In this document: positions 1 to 7,772 of the stretch, in pieces
Layout: each line of letters opens with the position of its first letter
Position numbering within the stretch: position 1 is the first letter of the stretch
Assembly: GCA_905215575.1 (NCBI GenBank)
Contig: CAJMQV010000065.1
Span: 1-10,087, forward strand
DNA from: an uncultured bacterium
GTDB lineage: Bacteria > Bacteroidota > Bacteroidia > Bacteroidales > Bacteroidaceae
Length of the DNA: 10,087 nt
Direction of reading: 5' to 3'
Translations under genes and position numbers: made by a program
Notes under the pieces: model-generated
Told to the model about the DNA's origin: nothing
The model's input: only the letters and a program-made list of their open reading frames with translations
Database searches by the model: none

Positions 1-1888
1 AATATGAGAGACATGGGAGAGAGATGGGGTATAGTGAAGAATTGAAAGAAGCGATAAATACCATCGGACCGCCAAACTGACCGTCCTGTTCCGTAGCCAA
101 CGGACGCATACTTTGCATCATATAATAACTGAACTTGGGCCAGCGGTTCACATCTACAACTCCCGAGAACATGGTTTCTTCTTCTGCACCCCGGTTATAG
201 TCGTTATAGCTCCACATAAAGCGGCCTGCCAGACGCGGATTGGCATCCAGCATGCACCAGTCAAAATATCCCTCTCCGTTAAGGTGCTTCATGCGGGAGT
301 CACACTGTTTCAATTGTTCCCATTCATCTTCACGAATGCTGACACGAGGCTTCTCGCCCACTCCGTCACCCCATTCGCGCGTAAGCAAAGGCTTCACGGC
401 AATCTGGTCTTCCAGGAAATTGCTCAGCACATTGCCATCCTTCGGGAAGCGGGACACCTGCTTGTAGAACACATCGTAATAGGGTTCCGTATCTTCGTGA
501 CTGAAATAATCGCCTGCGGTATAAAACTGGTCGCCGGGATATTCACTGTGGGCAGCCTCACTGATTCGACGCACCACCTCCATCGGGTAACTGGTTTCAT
601 TGAGTGCTGTTTCCCAAAGAATAATGGAAGGATGGTTGCGGTCACGCCGGATCATACTGCGGCAAATCGACTCCAAACGATCGGCAAATACCGGATTGTC
701 ATTGAAATACTGCCAGCCCGGAATACATTCCACCACCAGAAGACCGTAACGGTCACAGGCATCCAGGAAAGCCGGATCGTTGGGATAATGCGCCGCACGC
801 ACAGCGTTATATCCGCCTCTCTTCATGTCAATGACCTCACGCACCTGCATGGAGTTTGAAGCCGCATCGCCGACGTAAGGATATGCCTGATGTCGGTTGG
901 CTCCGACCAGATAAAGCGGTTTTCCGTTGATAAAGAAACCGTCTTCAGTAGAATAGCGTATTGAGCGGATACCGATCTGTTCCGTTCTTCGGTCAATGAC
1001 TTGCTTTCCTTCCTTTACCCGGCATTCCAGAGTGTACAGGTAAGGACTGTCGGGGAACCACAAATGAGGTTTCTCTACCGGAAATTCCAACGGAAGTTCT
1101 TTCTGCCCGTATGCCGGAATGGAAAAGTCCTGTGACTTACGTGCCACCGCACGCCCGCGGGCATCTTTCAGAATGAGCTCATACTGACCGGTGCGGGCTG
1201 TCGGACCATCGTTTTTCAAATGCGTACGTACCGATACCACAGAGCGTTCGGCCGACACCTCAGGATAGGTCACAAAAATACCGCCACCCGCCACAATGTT
1301 TTCCTCCAAAACATCGGAGATATGCAGACGATCGGTAACCTGCAAGTTTACATCTCGGTAAATACCGCTATAATAATAGAAATCCAAACGGTCTTGAGGC
1401 TTTCCCGGAGGAGTCAGAGGATCATATTCGGCAGAAACACGCACAGCAAGAACATTCTCCTCCGAACCATACTTCAGATGGCGGGACAAGTCCATTGTAA
1501 ATCCCACATAACCGCCCCGGTGATGGTACAAAGAATCTCCATTAAGATAGACCGTACAGGCGTTCATCACGCCTTCGAAAGACACAGCCACCCTTTTTCC
1601 CTGAAAAGATTCCGGCACCGTAAATTTGCGACGATACCAGCCCACTCCATCATAAATCACATCTCCACCACAATGCTTACGCTCCAGCTGCATGATATGC
1701 GGCAAAGAGGCCGGCATCCATGACGATACATCCAGAGTTGGCTTGTAGCCTTCTTTCACGTCGCCGCGAAAGAAGGCCCAGCCGGTATTCATAGTATAGA
1801 TTAATGGAAATGTATCTTTAGCAGACAGTTGTCCGGTACATACAAAAGAAAGTATTAGTATTAAAAACTTTAATCGGATTGATTTCAT
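1..1888 (-). CDS. GH2 family beta-galactosidase-like glycosidase, partial (C-terminus beyond window)
   Basis: The frame is open from ATG at 1888 to the left edge, giving 629 full codons of an unfinished protein. Residues 1-23 form a signal peptide ending in LSA, so the product is probably periplasmic; there is no clear lipobox. Next come a GH2 sugar-binding sandwich (about 30-190, with WYRRKF at 84-89 and a YYYSGIYRDV segment at 171-180), an immunoglobulin-like domain (about 190-300) and the TIM barrel from about 315. The barrel has RAAHYP at 364-369, the Asn-Glu pair N430-E431 (acid/base, in WETALNE) and E505 in TREWGD (nucleophile). Their spacing of 74 residues is close to that of E. coli LacZ (76). 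Known GH2 enzymes hydrolyse beta-galactosides, beta-glucuronides, beta-mannosides and others with retention; galactosidase is the likeliest, but specificity cannot be read here. It is the last visible gene of the operon, 10 bases after the GH35 stop, with a Shine-Dalgarno overlapping that stop. Confidence 0.93.
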   Translation of the reverse strand, partial: MKSIRLKFLILILSFVCTGQLSAKDTFPLIYTMNTGWAFFRGDVKEGYKPTLDVSSWMPASLPHIMQLERKHCGGDVIYDGVGWYRRKFTVPESFQGKRVAVSFEGVMNACTVYLNGDSLYHHRGGYVGFTMDLSRHLKYGSEENVLAVRVSAEYDPLTPPGKPQDRLDFYYYSGIYRDVNLQVTDRLHISDVLEENIVAGGGIFVTYPEVSAERSVVSVRTHLKNDGPTARTGQYELILKDARGRAVARKSQDFSIPAYGQKELPLEFPVEKPHLWFPDSPYLYTLECRVKEGKQVIDRRTEQIGIRSIRYSTEDGFFINGKPLYLVGANRHQAYPYVGDAASNSMQVREVIDMKRGGYNAVRAAHYPNDPAFLDACDRYGLLVVECIPGWQYFNDNPVFADRLESICRSMIRRDRNHPSIILWETALNETSYPMEVVRRISEAAHSEYPGDQFYTAGDYFSHEDTEPYYDVFYKQVSRFPKDGNVLSNFLEDQIAVKPLLTREWGDGVGEKPRVSIREDEWEQLKQCDSRMKHLNGEGYFDWCMLDANPRLAGRFMWSYNDYNRGAEEETMFSGVVDVNRWPKFSYYMMQSMRPLATEQDGQFGGPMVFIASFNSSLYPISLPCLSY

Positions 1889-1895
1889 ATAATTA

Positions 1896-1900
1896 CCTTT
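1896..1900 (-). promoter_or_regulatory. Ribosome binding site of the GH2 gene overlapping the GH35 stop codon
   Basis: On the minus strand the GH35 stop and the next start read TAAAGGTAATTATATG. The AAAGG core shares bases with the TAA stop and lies 7 bases before the GH2 ATG. This fixes the GH2 start and suggests that translation of the two genes is coupled. The site itself is seen; the coupling is inferred. Confidence 0.6.
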
Positions 1901-4742
1901 AGTTTTCTGCACGATACTCGGCATCTTCATAATACGGAAGGATTTCCAGACTTTCCAATAAAGCACCGTTCTTCTCGGATTCTCTCAAGCCCAATATCAG
2001 GACATTCTCTTCTCCGAATTTCAACCAGCACTCAGGCAGGTAGAACTCACGCTGCGGTCCTTCTTCCCAATAACGGCCGATATTGTGTCCGTTCAGCCAC
2101 ATATATCCGGTTCCCGAAGCATTGATCAAAGCACGCCAAGGCACCCAGATTCCTTTTTCTTTCTTCGGCAGATTGAATTTAACCCGATACCATTTCAACA
2201 AGCCGTCTCTTTCTCCTGCCGGAGCATAGCTACCCTTACGAGGAACAGCACCTTCTGTCTTCAATGCACACGGCTTCCAAGCATATTCTCCGCTACGGCC
2301 CTCTGTAAATCCGGCGCATACACCACCCAAATCGGCAGAAACATCCCAATTCAAAGTCTTCAGAATGGTCATGGCACGATACAGACGGACAGCCTTCAAC
2401 AAACCACCAGCACCACTACTGTTGCTGACAACAATAGCCACTTCATTGTCTCCTGCATGTAAATAGTCTGCCAAATTTGCTATGAAAGGCTTGTCCCATT
2501 CATGATGCTCGGCCACCTTCTTGCCATTGACCCAAAGTACACCGCCATCATCCACACAGGCAAACTCAAGCACTGTAGTACCTTCACGCAACATATCTTC
2601 TGTAAAATGCAACGTCGTACGATAAACGGCAGTACCATTTTTCTGTTGGAGAACCCATGCTGCCGGCCACTTCGGCTGCTTCAGTCCGGCAATCTGCAAA
2701 GTTGCCAAATCGGCAATGGTTTCGGCATCCAACATAATCTTATCCCAACCTTCCTTATCAGACAGGATTTTAGGCATATCAGAATCAGAAGAGGACTCTA
2801 CTTTCTTAACAAACCATTCCTCAACAGGTATCACTTCGGACATACCTGCTCCCAAACCTCCGAGCTTCATTCCGCTGAGTTCCTCCATTGGGCGATAGCC
2901 GTGAGCATGTCCGCGGTTCTCATAAATGGCAATGATCTCATTCTCTCCCGCATGCAATACATCCTTCAGAAGAAAGGTATTATCCAGCTCATCCTCAGAA
3001 GCACGTGGCACTACTTTGCCGTTTACCTGTACATACATCGGATCGCCTGTATACATTTCAAAAATCAACGAACCATATTTCTGAACATCTTTAGCCGAAA
3101 GATTCACCTTACTGCGATACATGGAATAACGGCAATCATTCACATCCAATTCAGGCAAAGACACACCTCGTTTCAGTTTCTGCCAGTTTCCGCAGAATGG
3201 TTCCGCACAATATTCGGCAGAAGAAATACGAATCGGCAAAGGCAACAGGGTCGGACGGTCGGATGGATTGTTTTCTCCAGTAAAGGCAGCGCCAGACATT
3301 ACCGCACCGTGCACAGAAGGACAGTCCATACAAACAATGTTTTCCGGATACCATTTTCCTTGAGATGCTCCAGAAGGCAATACCAATACCTTACTGTCCA
3401 GCGCATCCAAAACGCAAGCTACCGGATAGAGTTTTCCATCCTGGGTCTTGATCTGAACCAGATTGTTGAAGCGTTCTTTCTTATCCCGGTTGAAGAAGAA
3501 GAAAAACAAAGTACCGTCCTGTGCCTGACGCACTCCTACGGTCAATCGGTCTTCAGGAGCATTGGCTGTGAAAGCAACCGGAGTACTTTGAGCCAAAGCC
3601 GAACCGTATTTCGCAACAAAACGGCCTACAGCCTTTACGGCAAAATATTTCTCACCTACACCACCGTTTTCTTTCAAGGCAGCACCATAATCATATGTGG
3701 TAGTCATGCGGCGTGCTCCCCAGCCCGCAAAATGCGTACCACCGAAAAACATATAATAATTCAAACCGGTAGCTCCTCCAGCCATTGCCATCAGCGCCAT
3801 GCCACGTGCATGTCTGCCATCCAGATAACTGTCTTCGCTCAGTCCGCCACCTACGGTAGAGAACCAACCGCCTTGCAACTCACAAACAAAAGCCGGAGCA
3901 TTAGGCTGCTCTTTCTTCAGATTCTCAATTCTGCTCTTTGCCTCATGAACATTCCACCACACATACTGATTGTCCATATCAAAGAGCTGACTGATAACTT
4001 CATCTGAGGCACCTCTCACTTCAGGAGTGACACAAGTGAAAAGCGGCACATCAATGCCATTGTCGGTACATGCTTTGGAAAGGAAAGCCAGAACCTCTTT
4101 CTTCTTCTCACTTTCCATGCCGAAATAAATATATTCATTCTCCAGCTGCACCATAATGATACCTTTCTCCCCAGGTTTCTTACGGGTAATCTGTTCCTTA
4201 GCAAAGATAGGACACACCGCATCATACCAGTGACGGGCCCACTTCAGATGCTCTGGATGATTACTACGAAGCCAGAAACTTGTTTCATACTTCGCCGGAC
4301 AATATTTTGCCAGCCAGCGGGGATAAGCACCTCCGGCCCACTCCGCACAGATAAATGGTCCCGGACGTACAATCGTATACAAGTCGAACTCTTCATGAGC
4401 CATACGCAACCATTCCTTCAAATCTGAAAAATCACATTGTGAAAAGTCACGTACGTTTTTAGGCATATTGCGCTCATGCCAGTTCCAAGGTACATAGGTC
4501 TCTACCGTATTGAAACCGGCTTCCTTAATTTTCCGGAAACGGTCGCGCCACAATTCCTGCGGCACTCTGAAATAATGGAAAGCTGCACTGAAAACAAATA
4601 CATCGCGTCCTTCAATCTGAAAGCAGTTCTGATCGTACTTGATACGGTCGGGATGCTTGAAGTGTTTTTCAGGCAAAGCCAATGCGGATGTCACAGAAAA
4701 GAATAAGGACATCACCAACAATAAGAAATGTTTTTTAATCAT
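1899..4742 (-). CDS. GH35 family secreted beta-galactosidase with three C-terminal beta-sandwich segments
   Basis: This 947-residue protein has a signal peptide (1-22, cleavage probably after LALA) and is likely periplasmic or surface-exposed. The catalytic barrel spans about 30-380. It carries the GH35 signature RPGPFICAEW at 126-135, the acid/base E203 in QLENEY (199-204) and the nucleophile E288 in CELQGGW. YMFFGGTHFAGW (330-341) matches the family's MFxGGTNFG-type motif. GH35 enzymes remove terminal beta-galactose with retention. After a linker the C-terminal half holds three sandwich-like segments (about 540-615, 700-790 and 850-925). Each has a V/L-N-G-K/H turn (573, 738, 883) followed by a related L-x-x-G-x-N/E-N/E-I/V strand (596, 761, 907). 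The last, with WLNGHNIGRYW, is the usual GH35 terminal jelly roll. It is longer than the many family members of about 600-800 residues. The ATG lies 34 bases after the GH92 stop behind an A/T-rich leader without a clear Shine-Dalgarno, as is common in Bacteroidetes. Confidence 0.96.
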   Translation of the reverse strand: MIKKHFLLLVMSLFFSVTSALALPEKHFKHPDRIKYDQNCFQIEGRDVFVFSAAFHYFRVPQELWRDRFRKIKEAGFNTVETYVPWNWHERNMPKNVRDFSQCDFSDLKEWLRMAHEEFDLYTIVRPGPFICAEWAGGAYPRWLAKYCPAKYETSFWLRSNHPEHLKWARHWYDAVCPIFAKEQITRKKPGEKGIIMVQLENEYIYFGMESEKKKEVLAFLSKACTDNGIDVPLFTCVTPEVRGASDEVISQLFDMDNQYVWWNVHEAKSRIENLKKEQPNAPAFVCELQGGWFSTVGGGLSEDSYLDGRHARGMALMAMAGGATGLNYYMFFGGTHFAGWGARRMTTTYDYGAALKENGGVGEKYFAVKAVGRFVAKYGSALAQSTPVAFTANAPEDRLTVGVRQAQDGTLFFFFFNRDKKERFNNLVQIKTQDGKLYPVACVLDALDSKVLVLPSGASQGKWYPENIVCMDCPSVHGAVMSGAAFTGENNPSDRPTLLPLPIRISSAEYCAEPFCGNWQKLKRGVSLPELDVNDCRYSMYRSKVNLSAKDVQKYGSLIFEMYTGDPMYVQVNGKVVPRASEDELDNTFLLKDVLHAGENEIIAIYENRGHAHGYRPMEELSGMKLGGLGAGMSEVIPVEEWFVKKVESSSDSDMPKILSDKEGWDKIMLDAETIADLATLQIAGLKQPKWPAAWVLQQKNGTAVYRTTLHFTEDMLREGTTVLEFACVDDGGVLWVNGKKVAEHHEWDKPFIANLADYLHAGDNEVAIVVSNSSGAGGLLKAVRLYRAMTILKTLNWDVSADLGGVCAGFTEGRSGEYAWKPCALKTEGAVPRKGSYAPAGERDGLLKWYRVKFNLPKKEKGIWVPWRALINASGTGYMWLNGHNIGRYWEEGPQREFYLPECWLKFGEENVLILGLRESEKNGALLESLEILPYYEDAEYRAEN

Positions 4743-4776
4743 AGTTTTTATTTAATATTTAAGTAAAAGCAAAGTA

Positions 4777-7062
4777 TTATATACCCCATTTATAATTGGG
4801 TTCCGGTCCCATCTTCAAGACCAGTGTACCGCCCGCCACAACATCCTTAAATCTAATTTTCGGGGTTTGCAAAGGTGTACCATTCAATGTGGCAGACTGA
4901 ATGTAGATATTCTGTGGTGAATTGTTGACAGCCTTGATCACAAATGGTTTTCCGCCATTATAACGTGGATCTATATGAATCACGACCTTATCAAACAGCG
5001 GAGATGACAGATCAAATTGTGGCTCAGACGTAACTCCACCATCCATCTCAAACAGGCCCATTGAAGCAATCACAAACCAGGCGCCCATCTGACCTTCATC
5101 CTCATCACCACCCCATCCTTCGTAAGGTGTATCACCATAAAATACATCCAATATTTCTCTTGAATATTTCTGCGTCAGCCAGGGTTTTCCGGCATAGTTG
5201 AACAGAAAACTGGCCTGCATATTGGCTTCATTGCCATGATTTATATAATATTCAAACGGAATAGGCTGATAACGGTCAAAAGCATGCGCCGCAAATTTGT
5301 GCTTTCTTGATTTCTCAAAACCTTCTTCAAGGCGGTTGTTAAAGGTATCACGTCCTATCGCCTCTACCAATCCGGGCACGTCATGAGGCACATACCACGT
5401 ATATTGCCAACTGTTTCCTTCAACCCATCCTTCTCCGGAGAACTTGTTGAAATCAGTTTTCCAACTGCCATCCGCTGAGCGCGGCACCTGATATTTAAGC
5501 TCCGGGTGCAATTGGTTTCTCCAGTTTCCGGAACGCTTCAAAAAGAGTTTGTAGTCAGCCTCCTTACCAAAACTTTTGGCCAACTGAGCGGCACAATAGT
5601 CTGTAAAAGCATAATCCAAGGTGCGCGAAGCCTGATTCATTTCATAAGGAACATATCCCAACGAGTCATAAACATTCAGATATTCCATCCCCGAAAGACA
5701 GCCCATACCTCCGAATCCGAAACGCTTACCCTGCTCTTTTGAATTATGACTTACAGCTTCGTACAGTTTCTCTACATCATAGTCACGGATTCCCTTCTGA
5801 TAGGCAGACACCATCAGGGCTATTTCATGAGTGACATCCATAATACCGGACATTTTCAATCCGGTAGGTCCGTTGTTTGTCCATCCGAACTCTTTATATA
5901 ATTCCAGTTGTGTCTGTACCCAACCGTTCATTAAGTCAGTATGTACCAAAGACAACAACGTGTTTACATTCCAATAAGTATTCCAAAATGCATCGCCGCC
6001 ATACATTTTCTGTCCTTGCGGGAGTTGATGAATCTTGCCATATGTATCTCTGTATCTGCCATCGCAGTCACTCCAAGTCTGCTTACATATGGCACGATAA
6101 AAGTTTGTATAAAACTTTTTCTTATCACGTTCATTTCCATAAACTTCAATGGACGACAATCGTTTCTCCCATTCCTCTGCAGCCTGACGGGCCACAGCTT
6201 CAAAATCCCAACCACAGGCTGCAAGTTCCTCATGCAGATTATTCCGGGCTCCCTCGATGTCAACCAAAGAAAGACCCACTTTCAGCATAATCTCTTCGCC
6301 TTCACGAGTCGCATAGTTCACAAAGGCTCCGACATCATCTTTTCCATGAACTGAATCTACGTCACTGAATACCTTATCGCCAACCCATCCGTTAAGGTTC
6401 TTAAATGCTTTATTAAACTCTATCGTAAAATACAGAGTATAGTCCCCATAAATACCTCTCATTCGGGCATAACCTTCCACTTCTTTGTTGTTTTTGGCCT
6501 CAAAATGAGCCTCAACCACACTGGGAGTATATTCGGAAACCACCAAAGAAGACAACAAAATACGCACATTATCCTTTTCATGAAACGTGTAACGGTGAAA
6601 GCCACAATGCGTTGTAGCAGTCATTTCGGCCTTACATTCCGCATCATACAACTCGCAACCATAGTAACCGGGATAAGCTTTTTCTGTGTTTTTCAACATA
6701 CGGGAATGATAACCGGCACCAGCACCACGATAAGCCGATGATACACTTCCTCCATATTGCGTGAAATCCTGTGCTGCAGGCATAATCAGCAAACCTGCAT
6801 GAGCATAGGCATGAATATGACTGAATCCCCGGACACTGGCAAAAGAGTATTCATATCCGGCCATCCATTCCCCGTCTTGATTATCCGGACCAAGCTGTAC
6901 CATTCCATAAGGAACAGAAGCATAAGGGCCAAGCATCCACCTGGAATTGGATGTTCCGACAAATAAATCTACATAATCCAATACGCCCTTAGAAGACTTA
7001 CGCAGAGAAGCAATCCCGTGAATAGGCAATAACATCAACAATAAAAACAAAATATGTTTCAT
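4777..7062 (-). CDS. GH92 family alpha-mannosidase-like exo-glycosidase, divergent member
   Basis: This is a 761-residue secreted protein with a signal peptide at about 1-19. The N-terminal GH92 sandwich is recognised by YVDLFVGT (30-37), VPYGMVQLGPDNQ (50-62) and GFSHIHAY (79-86). The (alpha/alpha)6-type catalytic domain follows. It has EGNSWQYTW (548-556), where E548 matches the family's general acid, then HGNE (609-612), NYAGKPW (622-628) and GGDEDEGQMGAW (651-662). D653 and D655 fit the aspartate pair that supplies the general base in inverting, calcium-dependent GH92 alpha-mannosidases. Several normally conserved stretches differ. The usual WDT(F/Y)R is W360-N-T-Y-W, the HLSG-type loop is HAYAHAG, and HGNEPSHH becomes HGNEANMQ. 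Family membership is secure; linkage and sugar preference are not. It is the first gene of the three-hydrolase operon, 97 bases after the regulator gene. The ATG follows AAAGAAAG, a weak A-rich ribosome site. Confidence 0.93.
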   Translation of the reverse strand: MKHILFLLLMLLPIHGIASLRKSSKGVLDYVDLFVGTSNSRWMLGPYASVPYGMVQLGPDNQDGEWMAGYEYSFASVRGFSHIHAYAHAGLLIMPAAQDFTQYGGSVSSAYRGAGAGYHSRMLKNTEKAYPGYYGCELYDAECKAEMTATTHCGFHRYTFHEKDNVRILLSSLVVSEYTPSVVEAHFEAKNNKEVEGYARMRGIYGDYTLYFTIEFNKAFKNLNGWVGDKVFSDVDSVHGKDDVGAFVNYATREGEEIMLKVGLSLVDIEGARNNLHEELAACGWDFEAVARQAAEEWEKRLSSIEVYGNERDKKKFYTNFYRAICKQTWSDCDGRYRDTYGKIHQLPQGQKMYGGDAFWNTYWNVNTLLSLVHTDLMNGWVQTQLELYKEFGWTNNGPTGLKMSGIMDVTHEIALMVSAYQKGIRDYDVEKLYEAVSHNSKEQGKRFGFGGMGCLSGMEYLNVYDSLGYVPYEMNQASRTLDYAFTDYCAAQLAKSFGKEADYKLFLKRSGNWRNQLHPELKYQVPRSADGSWKTDFNKFSGEGWVEGNSWQYTWYVPHDVPGLVEAIGRDTFNNRLEEGFEKSRKHKFAAHAFDRYQPIPFEYYINHGNEANMQASFLFNYAGKPWLTQKYSREILDVFYGDTPYEGWGGDEDEGQMGAWFVIASMGLFEMDGGVTSEPQFDLSSPLFDKVVIHIDPRYNGGKPFVIKAVNNSPQNIYIQSATLNGTPLQTPKIRFKDVVAGGTLVLKMGPEPNYKWGI

Positions 7063-7142
7063 GGCTTTCTTTTAATCTTTTTACAAAAGAAATAAAAAAC
7101 ATGCTTCCTTCTTTGTCCTTTCTTAAAACAGAAAACAAAAAC

Positions 7143-7156
7143 TTGATTTAAATCAA
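7143..7156. promoter_or_regulatory. Perfect FNR-type palindrome (candidate Crp/Fnr operator)
   Basis: The bases TTGATTTAAATCAA form a perfect 14-base palindrome identical to the FNR consensus TTGAT-N4-ATCAA. It starts 3 bases beyond the regulator's stop codon and is centred about 87 bases upstream of the GH92 start. The regulator next to it has the FNR-like E--SR recognition-helix pattern. The site is therefore a candidate operator for the hydrolase operon. The remaining leader (7063-7142) is A/T-rich, and I found no exact TAnnTTTG promoter element in it. On the minus strand a T-rich run follows the palindrome, so it could instead help end the regulator transcript, although a stem with one G:C pair and a 4-base loop would be very weak. 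Confidence 0.55.
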
Positions 7157-7159
7157 TAA

Positions 7160-7735
7160 TTATTTATTTTCCCACAACATGCGGCTTCGCATACGGCTCA
7201 AGGTTTCAGGCGTCACTCCGATATAAGAAGCAATATCTTTCATGCTGACCCGATTCAGAATATCCGGAATACGCGCTATCAACTGTCGATAGCGTTCTTC
7301 TGGGGCATCGCAACGGAAAGATACATTTTTCCGTAAAAGATCAAAGGCCAGACTCTCAACAAAATCAGAAACATAAATAGTATCGTTCTGCTCTATCTGT
7401 ATCTGGGAAAGAATGTCTTTAAGAGGAGCCACCAGAAGCACCGACTCTTCCAGAGCCTGCACGCTGAGCAGGGCCTTGCAGCCATAACGGGGCGGCAAAT
7501 AGCAGGCCACAAATTCATGATCGAAGGAAAAAGACAGAATCTGCTCCTTTCCCCGATAATCCGATGTAAAAAGTTTAAAGCTTCCTCGCAGGATATAGGC
7601 TATCTCGGCATGATACTCTCCCTGACGGACCAAAAAATCCCGTCTTCGCATCGTTCTCCGTTCGCCTTTGTTTTTCAAAAAAGTAATCAGCTTAAGCAAG
7701 CCTTTGTTATTATGTAATAGATTAAGATCCGCCAT
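7160..7735 (-). CDS. Crp/Fnr family transcriptional regulator
   Basis: This 191-residue protein has a cyclic-nucleotide-binding-type beta-roll at about 15-110 (with RQGEYHAEIAYILRGSFKLF at 38-57), a linking dimerisation helix at about 112-140 and a C-terminal winged helix-turn-helix at about 148-188. The recognition helix contains TPETLSR (175-181). E177, S180 and R181 match the E--SR pattern by which E. coli FNR reads TTGAT half-sites, rather than the RE---R pattern of CRP. It lacks FNR's N-terminal cysteine cluster; its only cysteines are C78, C86 and C142. It is therefore not expected to bind FNR's iron-sulphur cluster, and its effector is unknown. The ATG at 7735 has no obvious Shine-Dalgarno. 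It lies between the export permeases and the hydrolase operon on the same strand and could control either, itself, or distant genes. The palindrome just past its stop favours a local role. Confidence 0.92.
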   Translation of the reverse strand: MADLNLLHNNKGLLKLITFLKNKGERRTMRRRDFLVRQGEYHAEIAYILRGSFKLFTSDYRGKEQILSFSFDHEFVACYLPPRYGCKALLSVQALEESVLLVAPLKDILSQIQIEQNDTIYVSDFVESLAFDLLRKNVSFRCDAPEERYRQLIARIPDILNRVSMKDIASYIGVTPETLSRMRSRMLWENK

Positions 7736-7756
7736 GGTATTAAATTTATGTCCTTA

Positions 7757-7764
7757 CAAAGTTA
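7757..7764 (-). promoter_or_regulatory. Bacteroides-type -7 element upstream of the regulator
   Basis: The minus strand reads TAACTTTG, an exact match to the Bacteroides sigma factor -7 consensus TAnnTTTG. It ends 21 bases before the regulator ATG, so the leader would be very short. I see no TTTG at the expected -33 position, where the sequence is A/T-rich and part of an inverted repeat. It is a plausible but unproven promoter giving the regulator its own transcript. Confidence 0.4.
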
Positions 7765-7772
7765 AGGAAAGC

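Noticed and set aside
113..859. 248-residue open frame on the plus strand
   Set aside because: It is antisense to the GH2 catalytic barrel, which continues through this interval with its motifs in frame; no domain is visible in the plus-strand translation.
1820..1888. Lipoprotein signal in the GH2 N-terminus (a cysteine in SFVCTG)
   Set aside because: The residues before the cysteine (S-F-V) do not fit the usual lipobox; the LSA site a few residues later suits an ordinary signal peptidase I cleavage.
2502..4007. 501-residue open frame on the plus strand
   Set aside because: It lies entirely antisense to the GH35 gene, whose catalytic motifs are clear. The translation has no recognisable domain and is rich in His, Ile, Arg and Ser, as expected of a shadow frame.
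7068..7090. Small hairpin in the GH92 leader (6-base arms TCTTTT and AAAAGA)
   Set aside because: The arms are short, of simple sequence and mostly A:T around an 11-base loop; this is expected by chance in such A/T-rich DNA.
7118..7156. Palindrome plus T-rich run as a Rho-independent terminator of the regulator gene
   Set aside because: On the minus strand the palindrome is followed by T-rich sequence, but a hairpin would have only 5 base pairs with one G:C. An operator fits better, so no terminator is annotated; the alternative is noted in the feature entry.
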